Shown here: in pieces, positions 44,025 through 51,295 of the stretch
How the letters are laid out: the number at the start of each line of letters is the position of its first letter
Position numbering within the stretch: the first letter of the stretch is position 1
Assembly: GCA_018268675.1 (NCBI GenBank)
Contig: JAFDWB010000089.1
Location: 1 to 64,000 of the forward strand
Source of the DNA: Actinomycetota bacterium
GTDB taxonomy: Bacteria; Actinomycetota; Thermoleophilia; Solirubrobacterales; 70-9
DNA: 64,000 nt
Direction of reading: 5' to 3'
Made by a program: the position numbers and the translations under genes
The notes under the pieces: generated by a model
What the model saw: the letters and a program-made list of their open reading frames with translations, nothing else
Databases searched by the model: none
What the model was told of the DNA's origin: nothing

Positions 44025-45173
44025 TTACTTGGTGGGTTCCACTTCGCCGGCGTTTTCCTTGGTGATCACGGTGCCCCGCAGCCCCACCGTTTCGGGCAGC
44101 GGCACGTGTTGTTTGGTGGCGTAGTCGTACGCCCCTTTGATCATCTCCGCCCCGGTTTCGGCCCAGGGCATCTGGTAGCTCATCGTGATCTGGCCGGCCT
44201 GGATCGCCTTCATCGCCGCTTCTTCGGTTCCCGAACCGCCGGCGATTTCGATTTCCGACTTGCCGGAGGACCGGGCGACCGTCGACGCGGTGAGGGCGAC
44301 GGCGTCGTTGTAGGTGAATATCTGTTCGATTTCCGGTGCCTTGGCGAGGAGCTCGCTCGCCGCGGGCCCGTAGGCGGTCGGCGTGTCCTGTTTGGCGTCG
44401 ACCGTGCCGACGTACTTGAGGCCGAAGTGTTCGCCCCAGTACTGCTGCCTGGCGGCGAGGTATTTGAGCGCTTCCACCGGCAGGCCGAGCCCGATGATCC
44501 CGAACTTGGCGCCGGGTTTCGATTCCGACATCACCCGCGCCATTTCGTAGGCCTCGACGTCGAGGGTCTGCTCGACGTCGGCGGTGTAGCCGGGCGGCAG
44601 CGGTTTGGTGACGTCGGGCCGGGCGTTGGTCGAGACGACCGGGATGCCGGCGGCCTTGGCCTGTTCGAGCGACGGCCCGAGTGAGCCGGCGACGACCGGA
44701 TAGACGACGATCCCTTCGACTCCCTGCGCCAGCAGCTGGTTGAACTGCGACACCTGCGTCTGCGGGTTCAGCTGCGCGTCCTTGACGATCAGCTTGACGC
44801 CGAGCTTGGCCGCCTCTTCTTCCGCCCCCCTCTGCTCGGTCGCCAGGACCGGCAGGGATCCGTAGATCTGCAGATAGCCGAATGTCATCGGCTTCCCCGA
44901 CTTCTTCGGTTCGCCGAAGGAGGCGGGCAGGCTCTTCTGCGGCCCCTTGTATTCGCCGCCGGCACCCGCGGCGGCGGGCTTGGCCTTTTCCGTGCCTTCG
45001 GCGCCACCGGTTGCGGCCGCCCCTTCCGCCGAGGACGAGGCTGCTTCGGTGGTGGTTTCGGTACTTGAGCTGCTGCCACCACCACAGGCGGCGACGGCCA
45101 GGGCGAGAAACACCAAGATTGCAACCGCCGCGCAGATACGCACTCCGGCCGCTCGATCAGATCCACGTTTCAC
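44025..45173 (-). CDS. ABC transporter substrate-binding lipoprotein, ribose/RbsB type
   Basis: A 382-residue exported protein. It has a lipoprotein signal (hydrophobic AAVAILVFLALAVAAC, lipobox AVAAC), a Ser/Thr/Ala-rich linker of about 50 residues, and a type I periplasmic-binding domain: MTFGYLQIYGSLPVLATEQR, LLAQGVEGIVVYPVVAGSLG and IPVVSTNARPDV. GTG 45173 is chosen because AGAGGAG lies eight bases upstream. The leader shares 15 bases with that of the other ribose-type binding protein at 63.5 kb. Confidence 0.92.
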   Translation of the reverse strand: MKRGSDRAAGVRICAAVAILVFLALAVAACGGGSSSSTETTTEAASSSAEGAAATGGAEGTEKAKPAAAGAGGEYKGPQKSLPASFGEPKKSGKPMTFGYLQIYGSLPVLATEQRGAEEEAAKLGVKLIVKDAQLNPQTQVSQFNQLLAQGVEGIVVYPVVAGSLGPSLEQAKAAGIPVVSTNARPDVTKPLPPGYTADVEQTLDVEAYEMARVMSESKPGAKFGIIGLGLPVEALKYLAARQQYWGEHFGLKYVGTVDAKQDTPTAYGPAASELLAKAPEIEQIFTYNDAVALTASTVARSSGKSEIEIAGGSGTEEAAMKAIQAGQITMSYQMPWAETGAEMIKGAYDYATKQHVPLPETVGLRGTVITKENAGEVEPTK

Positions 45174-45179
45174 TACGAA

Positions 45180-45194
45180 CACTCCTCTCTGAAT
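45180..45194 (-). repeat. Conserved 15-base leader with Shine-Dalgarno, copy 1
   Basis: ATTCAGAGAGGAGTG (minus strand) lies just before the binding-protein start and recurs exactly at 63574-63560 before the other ribose-type binding-protein gene. It contains AGAGGAG. Confidence 0.7.
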
Positions 45195-45245
45195 CCCGCA
45201 TCCGCGTCCCACGACACGACATGCGAGCGATCAAATTTTGGTTGC

Positions 45246-45899
45246 TCAGCCCGGCTGTCCGAGCCGCTTCAGGTACTCGACGACCTCCTGTCCATCGACT
45301 ACATCGCCGTACTTCGCATCGACGTCGAACAGGCTTGCCAGATGGGGCAGCTCCGCCCGGTCGCCGACACACTCCTCGGGAACGATGGTGTGGAAACCGT
45401 GGGAACAGGCGTCCACGGCGGTGGCGCGGACGCAGCCGCTGGTCGTGCAACCAGTGACGATCACCGTGTCGATCCCGAGCGTCACCAGTCGCGAGGAGAG
45501 GTCGGTGCCGAAGAAGCAGGACGCGTACTTCTTCACCAGCCACTGGTCCTCGTCGGCGCGATCCATGCGCGGATCGCACTCGACCCAGTCGGAACCCTCG
45601 GTCAACCACTCGTGGGTGGGGACCTTGCGGATCCAGACCCCGGCCTCGGCCAGCTGCCGGTCGTAGGCGACGGTGGTGTAGATCACCGGCGCCCCCGCCG
45701 CCCGGGCGGCGGGCAGGAGCCCGTTGATCGCCTCGATCTGGGAGGTCAGGTCGCTCGCGAGCGGCGACTCGGCCTCGGTGAAGGCGCGGATCATGTCGAT
45801 CACCAGCACCGCGGGCCTCTCGCCGAACCCGACCCGGTGGCCGAAGCCGCGTTCGGTGTAGAAGGCGAAGGTCTCCTTGTAAGCGTCCGGGACCCGCAC
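45246..45899 (-). CDS. Isochorismatase-family amidohydrolase
   Basis: A 217-residue cysteine hydrolase: PAVLVIDMIRAFTEAESPLA (Asp base), DQWLVKKYASCFFGTDL (Lys) and VIVTGCTTSGCVRATAVDAC (nucleophile Cys). This is the N-carbamoylsarcosine amidohydrolase / nicotinamidase / maleamate amidase group, which hydrolyses small amides to acid plus ammonia. The GTG start lies two bases after the stop of the PuuE-like gene, so the two proteins may act in sequence: ring opening, then amide hydrolysis. Confidence 0.9.
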   Translation of the reverse strand: MRVPDAYKETFAFYTERGFGHRVGFGERPAVLVIDMIRAFTEAESPLASDLTSQIEAINGLLPAARAAGAPVIYTTVAYDRQLAEAGVWIRKVPTHEWLTEGSDWVECDPRMDRADEDQWLVKKYASCFFGTDLSSRLVTLGIDTVIVTGCTTSGCVRATAVDACSHGFHTIVPEECVGDRAELPHLASLFDVDAKYGDVVDGQEVVEYLKRLGQPG

Positions 45900-45901
45900 C
45901 G

Positions 45902-46819
45902 CTAGGCCCCGTTCCGCTGCGCCAAGGCCGCCACGGCGCCGTCGTAGTAGTGCTCGAGGTAATGGTCGGCGATCGCGTCGCTGGTGGTGAGCCAGACGCC
46001 GTCGTGACCGGCGATGTGCTCGAGCGCCTCTTCGAGGTACCGGTGCCGCGAGGGCTGGTTGGCGATGAAGGGGTGCAGCGCGATCGTCATCACCCGACCG
46101 GTCGACTCACCGTCCTTGTAGAGCTGGTCGAACCAGTCGACGATCATCTCCCGGAACTGGGGGCCGGTGAAGCTCTTGCCGACGAACAGCGGGATGTCGT
46201 TGAGCTCGATCGAGTAGGGGACCGAGATCATCCGATCCTGTCCGAGGAGCGGATAGGGCTGGTCGTCGTTGCACCAGTCGAGGACGTAGCTGCCGCCGAG
46301 CCCGGCGAGGAATCCCGGCGTCTCGAAGGTCTCGGTCAGCGCCGGCCCCAGCCAGCCGCGCGGCCTGGTGCCGGTGGCCTGCTCGAGCTGGTCGAACATC
46401 TCGCCCAGCGCCGCCGCCTCCTCGGCGGGCGACTCGAAGCCGGTGTGCAGGCGCGAGTTGGTGTGGCCGTGGGCGAGCCAGGCCCAGTCGCGCTCGACCC
46501 CGGCGGCGACGATCTCCGGGTTCTCGACGCAGACCTCGGAGTTCAGCAGCACGCTCGCCGGCATCTCGAGGCGGTCGAGCAGCTCGATCATCCGCCAGAT
46601 CCCCACCCGCGGCCCGTAGTCGCGCCAGCCGTAGTTGAGCGGGTCCGGCTTCAGCGCCGCCGTCCCCGGGAAGATGCTGGTCGCCGGCGCGTCGACGTGG
46701 TAGTGCTCGATGTTGAGCCCCACGTAGAAGGCGACCCGCGCGTCGCCGGGCCAGCGGATCGGCTCGCGCTCGGGAAGCGGCGTGTAGGCGAACGGTGGTC
46801 TCGGGCTGCTGTCACTCAT
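45902..46819 (-). CDS. PuuE-like polysaccharide-deacetylase-fold hydrolase
   Basis: A 305-residue protein of the allantoinase (PuuE)-like branch of the NodB fold: DPLNYGWRDYGPRVGIWRMI, PASVLLNSEVCVENPEIVAA, LAHGHTNSRLHTGF, RGWLGPALTETFETPGFLAG and MTIALHPFIANQPSRHRYLE. As in the 26971-27849 protein, the second metal-ligand His is Asn (HGHTN). AAAGGAAGG precedes the ATG. It is the third deacetylase-fold enzyme in the window and lies next to an isochorismatase-family amidase. Confidence 0.88.
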   Translation of the reverse strand: MSDSSPRPPFAYTPLPEREPIRWPGDARVAFYVGLNIEHYHVDAPATSIFPGTAALKPDPLNYGWRDYGPRVGIWRMIELLDRLEMPASVLLNSEVCVENPEIVAAGVERDWAWLAHGHTNSRLHTGFESPAEEAAALGEMFDQLEQATGTRPRGWLGPALTETFETPGFLAGLGGSYVLDWCNDDQPYPLLGQDRMISVPYSIELNDIPLFVGKSFTGPQFREMIVDWFDQLYKDGESTGRVMTIALHPFIANQPSRHRYLEEALEHIAGHDGVWLTTSDAIADHYLEHYYDGAVAALAQRNGA

Positions 46820-46834
46820 GCTGACCTTCCTTTG

Positions 46835-47251
46835 CTAGGCGCTTTTCGCTGCCGCGTTGACGATCTCGACCTTGGCGACGCCTTCGGTGAGGACCTTCGA
46901 GACCGGGCACACCTGGTGGGTGCGCACGGCCAGCTCGTCGACCAGGCCCGGGTCCAGTTCGGGGGCGTCGATGGTCAGCGTCGCCTCGGTGATGGTGTAG
47001 ATGCCGTTGGCGGCCTCGATGGTCACCTGGGCGGAGTACTCCACCTCGGTGGCGTCGGTGTCGGCGGCACGGGCGGCATCGATGAACGTCATCCCGAAAC
47101 AGGCGACCCAGGCGCCGGCGATCATCTCCTCCGGCGTCACACCGTCGGCCTTCACCCCGGGGATCCGCACCTCGTGGTCATAGGAACCCGAGGTCGATCT
47201 GACGCGACCGAGCCGGCCACCGCTTCCAACTGCCTCGCTGACGTGTTTCAC
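46835..47251 (-). CDS. OsmC/Ohr-family protein
   Basis: A 138-residue OsmC-fold protein with the two redox cysteines of the family, in PEEMIAGAWVACFGMTFIDA and THQVCPVSKVLTEG. Members reduce organic or fatty-acid hydroperoxides using the Cys pair. The GTG start follows AAAGGAG; the ATG one base earlier in another frame is immediately followed by a stop. It probably protects cells from peroxides formed by flavoenzymes in the same operon. Confidence 0.88.
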   Translation of the reverse strand: MKHVSEAVGSGGRLGRVRSTSGSYDHEVRIPGVKADGVTPEEMIAGAWVACFGMTFIDAARAADTDATEVEYSAQVTIEAANGIYTITEATLTIDAPELDPGLVDELAVRTHQVCPVSKVLTEGVAKVEIVNAAAKSA

Positions 47252-47282
47252 ATTTCTCCTTTCTCTGCCCGAAATGGGGCGG

Positions 47283-48032
47283 TTACATGACGTGGCCGCC
47301 GGAGACGTTCAGAGTCGCTCCCACGAAGTAGTCACCGTTGCCGGAGGCCAGCAGGACGACCGCCGGCGCAATTTCCTCCACCGTCGCGAAGCGCTTGATC
47401 GGCAGCTCCTCGCGGATCGCGTCAAGCGTCTCGGCAGGAACCCCGAACAGGTTCTCGGTCTCGGTCGGGCCCGGCGCGATCGCGTTGACGTGGACGCCAC
47501 GCCCGATCAGCTCGACCGCGCAGGCGCGGGTGAAACCGAGCACACCCGCCTTGGCGGCGCAGTAGTGGGACATCTTCGGAGCCCCACGGAGCGCCAGCTG
47601 CGAGGCGACGTTGACGATCTTGCCGCGCCGCCGCTCCAGCTCAGGCAGGGCCGCCTGGGTCATCAGATAGACACCGGTCAGGTCGACGGCGATGGTCTCG
47701 CTCCAGAGCTCGAGCGTGAGCTCCTCGAGGGTTGAGGTGTTGGTGATGCCGGCGTTGTTGACGAGCACGTCGATGCCGCCGCAGTCGGCGACGGTCCGCT
47801 CGACGGCCGCCGTGACCTGCGCCGGCTCGCTGACGTCGCAGCCGACCGCGAGCGCCCGGCCGCCGCCCGCCTCGATCGCCGCCGCGGCCGCCGCGGCGCC
47901 GTCGCGATCGCGGTCGAGGATCGCCACCTCGGCACCCTCGGCGGCGAGGGCCTCGGCGATGGCGCGGCCGATGCCCTTGCCGGCACCGGTCACCACCGCC
48001 ACCTTCCCCGCCAACAGAGGCTCGCTCGGCAT
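47283..48032 (-). CDS. Short-chain dehydrogenase/reductase
   Basis: A 249-residue SDR: VAVVTGAGKGIGRAIAEALA, VLVNNAGITNTSTLEELTLE, catalytic Ser in VNVASQLALRGAP, YxxxK in MSHYCAAKAGVLGFT and the C-terminal VGATLNVSGGHVM. It most resembles 3-oxoacyl-ACP reductase or diol dehydrogenase types. It starts four bases after the stop of the large flavoprotein gene, so they share an mRNA and possibly a substrate. Confidence 0.92.
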   Translation of the reverse strand: MPSEPLLAGKVAVVTGAGKGIGRAIAEALAAEGAEVAILDRDRDGAAAAAAAIEAGGGRALAVGCDVSEPAQVTAAVERTVADCGGIDVLVNNAGITNTSTLEELTLELWSETIAVDLTGVYLMTQAALPELERRRGKIVNVASQLALRGAPKMSHYCAAKAGVLGFTRACAVELIGRGVHVNAIAPGPTETENLFGVPAETLDAIREELPIKRFATVEEIAPAVVLLASGNGDYFVGATLNVSGGHVM

Positions 48033-48036
48033 CGGC

Positions 48037-50070
48037 TCAGATCTCCCGGGCGGTCGTCTCGGCCTCGTAGATGACGGCCTCGATCGAGCGCGGGGCGAGG
48101 GCGTCGCCGACCAGCATCACGGCGCCGTCGCGCGCCCGCGCGAGCTCGCCGTGGAGCTGATCCCGGGGCAGCCGCGGCAGCGACAGGACCACGGTGTCGA
48201 CCTCGCGCTCGACCGGCGGCCCACCGAAGACGCCGCTGAGCGCGAGGCGGCCCGGCTCGATCGCCTCGATCGTCCGCTGCGTGGTCAGGGTCACCCCGGC
48301 GTCGAGCAGCCGCGGCCCGATCCAGAACCAGTCCTGGGTCCGGATCGCCTCTTCGCCCACCGCCGAGTGCGGGGTCACGATCTCGACCCGGGAGCCCGCC
48401 GCGGTGAGGATCTCGGCGAGGCCGAGCGGCAGATAGTGGCCCAGTTCGTCGTAGATCAGCACCCGCGGGCCGAACGCCGCGGCGTCGGCGAGGGCGCGCC
48501 GGACGGCGGTGCCGAGGTCGAGCACGTGCTCGAGTTCGCAGCCGGGGATCGCTTCGCGCTCCGGCCGGTAGGGGCTCGGGATGCCGTGCCTGGCGTAGGA
48601 GGAGCCGGTGGCGCAGACGACGAGATCGGCATCGAGCCCGGCCGCGGCATCGAGGTCGAGCTCCGAGCCGCAGTGCACCTCGACCCCGTACTTCTCCAGC
48701 GGCCGCCGCAGGTTCGCGATCGCGTCGTCCCAGCCGGCCCTGGTCGGCAGCTGCTTGACCAGGTTGAGGTGGCCGCCGAGCTCGGCGTCCGCCTCGTGCA
48801 GGGTGACCCGGTGCCCGCGCGCCGCGGCGGTGCCGGCGAACCGCATCCCGGCCGGGCCGCCGCCGACGACGACGACCGACCTCGCCTCGCCCGGATCGAC
48901 CATCCGCAGCGTGCCGTCGCCCAGCTTCGCCTCGCGGCCGGTCGCCGGATTCATCATGCAGGGCACGCGCTTCTGGTCGAACGCGTGGGCGAGGCAGATG
49001 TTGGCGCCGACGCACTTGACGATGTCCTCGGGCCGCCCCTCCTGCGCCTTCTTGACCAAGAACGGGTCGGCGAGCTGCGCCCGGGTCATCGCCGCCATGT
49101 CGGTGGCCCCGCTGCCGACCAGCCGATCGGCGGTGGCGACGTCGGCGATCCTGCCGACCAGGAAGACGACCCCGCGGTCGCCGACGATCCCTTTCACCGT
49201 CCGGCCCGCCTCCTCGAGGAACCCTTCCGGGACCTGCATCGGCGAGACCGTGCGGAAAAGGGTGTGGTACCCGCCGCAGGAGATGCTGAAGTAGTCGAAC
49301 AGGTCACAGTCGGCGAGATAGCTGACGATTTCCTGCGCTTCGTCGCCGGTGAGCCCGGCGTCGCCGATGAATTCGTCATACGACAGGCGCACGCCTACGG
49401 TCATCTCACCGCCGACCTGGGCGCGGACCGACTCGGCGATCTCGCGGACGAGGCGACAGCGATTCTCGATGCTGCCGCCGTAGGCGTCGTCGCGCTTGTT
49501 GTAGGCGGGGCTGAGGAACTGACCCAGCAGGTAGCTGTGGGCGGCGTGGATCTCGACCCCGTCGAGGCCGGCGGCCTTGACGTTCAGCGCCGATTCACCG
49601 AAGGCGCGGACGGTGCTTTCGAGCTCGCTCGGGCCCATCACCATCGGCACCTCGCGGTGGACGATCGAGGTGACGCGCGAGGCGGCCCAGAGCGGATGCC
49701 ACTCGTCGTAGACCATCGTCCCTTTGTCGTGCACGCCGGAGCCGAACAGCTGCACGAACTGCCGGCCGCCGTGCTCGTGCACCGCCTCGGCGAGCTTCGC
49801 GTATTGCGGCACGGCGCGGCGGTCGTGGGCCGTGCAGCCTGGGTAGAAGGAGCCCTTCCAGATCGGATGGCCCGCCTGCTGCTCGGTGATCATCAACCCC
49901 ACCCCACCTTTGGCGCGCTCGGCGTAGAAGGCGATATGACGATCGCTGAGGAGGTGCTCCTCACCGTAGAGGATGGTCTGCGCCGTGTACATGACACGGT
50001 TACGAACCCGGGTCGGCCCGATGTCGAGTGGCTCCCAGAGGTGGGCAAGCTGACCTTTTACGGGCGGCAT
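48037..50070 (-). CDS. 2,4-dienoyl-CoA reductase/trimethylamine dehydrogenase-type flavoprotein
   Basis: A 677-residue protein. Residues 1-330 form an old-yellow-enzyme TIM barrel (AHSYLLGQFLSPAYNKRDDA, CGGYHTLFRTV); next come the Fe-S loop KCVGANICLAHAF..KRVPC and FAD/NAD domains (VVVGGGPAGMRFAGTAAARG). FadH-type enzymes reduce enoyl bonds or oxidise amines with FMN, FAD and a 4Fe-4S cluster bound by C-x2-C-x2-C-x11-C. Here the second Cys is Ala (codon at 49003-49005), so the cluster site is altered. ATG 50070 has GAGGAG upstream. Confidence 0.88.
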   Translation of the reverse strand: MPPVKGQLAHLWEPLDIGPTRVRNRVMYTAQTILYGEEHLLSDRHIAFYAERAKGGVGLMITEQQAGHPIWKGSFYPGCTAHDRRAVPQYAKLAEAVHEHGGRQFVQLFGSGVHDKGTMVYDEWHPLWAASRVTSIVHREVPMVMGPSELESTVRAFGESALNVKAAGLDGVEIHAAHSYLLGQFLSPAYNKRDDAYGGSIENRCRLVREIAESVRAQVGGEMTVGVRLSYDEFIGDAGLTGDEAQEIVSYLADCDLFDYFSISCGGYHTLFRTVSPMQVPEGFLEEAGRTVKGIVGDRGVVFLVGRIADVATADRLVGSGATDMAAMTRAQLADPFLVKKAQEGRPEDIVKCVGANICLAHAFDQKRVPCMMNPATGREAKLGDGTLRMVDPGEARSVVVVGGGPAGMRFAGTAAARGHRVTLHEADAELGGHLNLVKQLPTRAGWDDAIANLRRPLEKYGVEVHCGSELDLDAAAGLDADLVVCATGSSYARHGIPSPYRPEREAIPGCELEHVLDLGTAVRRALADAAAFGPRVLIYDELGHYLPLGLAEILTAAGSRVEIVTPHSAVGEEAIRTQDWFWIGPRLLDAGVTLTTQRTIEAIEPGRLALSGVFGGPPVEREVDTVVLSLPRLPRDQLHGELARARDGAVMLVGDALAPRSIEAVIYEAETTAREI

Positions 50071-50148
50071 AGATGACACTCTCCTCAAGGCCGTGTGGCC
50101 CGATCTCGAAGCTAAACGGTGTGTGTGACCAACTGAGCCCGAGTATCA

Positions 50149-50167
50149 CGGTGACGGTTCATCACCG
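50149..50167 (-). terminator. Short hairpin after the iron-dehydrogenase gene
   Basis: CGGTGA and TCACCG pair around a seven-base loop, about 28 bases beyond the stop of the 50195-51295 gene and upstream of the flavoprotein promoter region. The AT-rich stretch ATACATATAG lies on the gene side. A weak terminator or operator. Confidence 0.35.
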
Positions 50168-50194
50168 CAAATACATATAGACCGAGATCAACAT

Positions 50195-51295
50195 CTAAGT
50201 TCGGCTATCGGGGGCGCCGGCGCGTCGCAACAGGTCTCGCAGGTCGGTCTCATCGGCCACCCGCGCGTTGTTCCGGCGGAACGGGTGCTCACCGGCGGCT
50301 GCGACCATCGCCTCGACCTCGGCCGGGCCGAGGTCGCCCGTGGCGAAGCTCGGCTCGAAGCCGATCGACGCGTAGAGCCCGTCGAGGCGGTCGACCAGCT
50401 CCCCATCCACCGGGTCGAGGAGGTCGCGGTTGAAGGCGGCGACGTGCGGCAGGAGGACCCCGTTCTGGTAGCCGTGCGGGAGTCGCACCGCCGAGGCCGC
50501 CGAGAGCGCGTGGGCGAGCCCGAGGCCGGCGCTGCCGCAGGCGAGGTTGGCCATCGCGCTGGCCTCGATCAGCACCTGCAGGTCGTCGTCGCGGCGCCCG
50601 TCCAGCGCGCGCGGCAGCGCCTCCAGCAGCTGCGCCGCCGCCGCGCGCGCCAAGGCGTCGGTGAAGCGGGAGCGCCCGCGCGCCCAGAGCGCCTCGAGGG
50701 CGTGGCTGAGGGCGTCGAGCCCGGCGTAGACCATCGGCCGCTCGGGAAGGCGGCGGAGCAGCCGGCCGTCCAGCAACGCCACCCGCGGCTCGTAGCCGGG
50801 CCCGCGGACGATCGCCTGGGCGGGACCGCCGCCGGCCCGCTTGAGGACGAAGGCGTTCGAGACCTCGCTGCCGGAGCCGGCGGTGGTCGGGATCGCCAGG
50901 CATGGCACGGCCGGCTCGCTCGCCACGCCGACCCCCTCGAGCTGTTCCAGCGGCTCCGGGTTGGCGAGCCCGAGCGCCACCGCCTTGGCGGCGCCGAGGC
51001 CGCTGCCGCCGCCGACCCCGAGCACCCGCTCACAGCCTGCCTCGCGCGCCTCGGCGACCAGGGCCGCGGCCGCCTCGAAGCTGGGGTCCGCGGCGACCGG
51101 CGAGCACTCGAACAGCGGCTCGCCCGCGACCGCCTCCTCCACCTCCACCAGCAGCCCGGCCGCGGCCACGCCGGCGTCGCAGACCACCGCGACCCGGCCG
51201 GCGCCCAGCCCTCCCAGCAACTCGCCCGCGCACGCCAGCGAGCCGATCCCGGCGACGATCCGGGTCGGCACCGAGAATCCGACCGCGCCGCTCAC
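50195..51295 (-). CDS. Iron-containing alcohol dehydrogenase / maleylacetate reductase family
   Basis: A 366-residue group III dehydrogenase: nucleotide loop VLGVGGGSGLGAAKAVALGL, IPTTAGSGSEVSNAFVLK, metal ligands in VYAGLDALSHALEALWARGR (Asp, His), GLGLAHALSAASAVRLPHGY (two His) and a C-terminal NNARVADETDLRDLLRRAG. Maleylacetate reductases have this compact length and act at the end of hydroxyquinol-type ring degradation; hydroxyacid-oxoacid transhydrogenases and lactaldehyde reductases are alternatives. GTG 51295 directly abuts the hyuB stop. Confidence 0.87.
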   Translation of the reverse strand: MSGAVGFSVPTRIVAGIGSLACAGELLGGLGAGRVAVVCDAGVAAAGLLVEVEEAVAGEPLFECSPVAADPSFEAAAALVAEAREAGCERVLGVGGGSGLGAAKAVALGLANPEPLEQLEGVGVASEPAVPCLAIPTTAGSGSEVSNAFVLKRAGGGPAQAIVRGPGYEPRVALLDGRLLRRLPERPMVYAGLDALSHALEALWARGRSRFTDALARAAAAQLLEALPRALDGRRDDDLQVLIEASAMANLACGSAGLGLAHALSAASAVRLPHGYQNGVLLPHVAAFNRDLLDPVDGELVDRLDGLYASIGFEPSFATGDLGPAEVEAMVAAAGEHPFRRNNARVADETDLRDLLRRAGAPDSRT

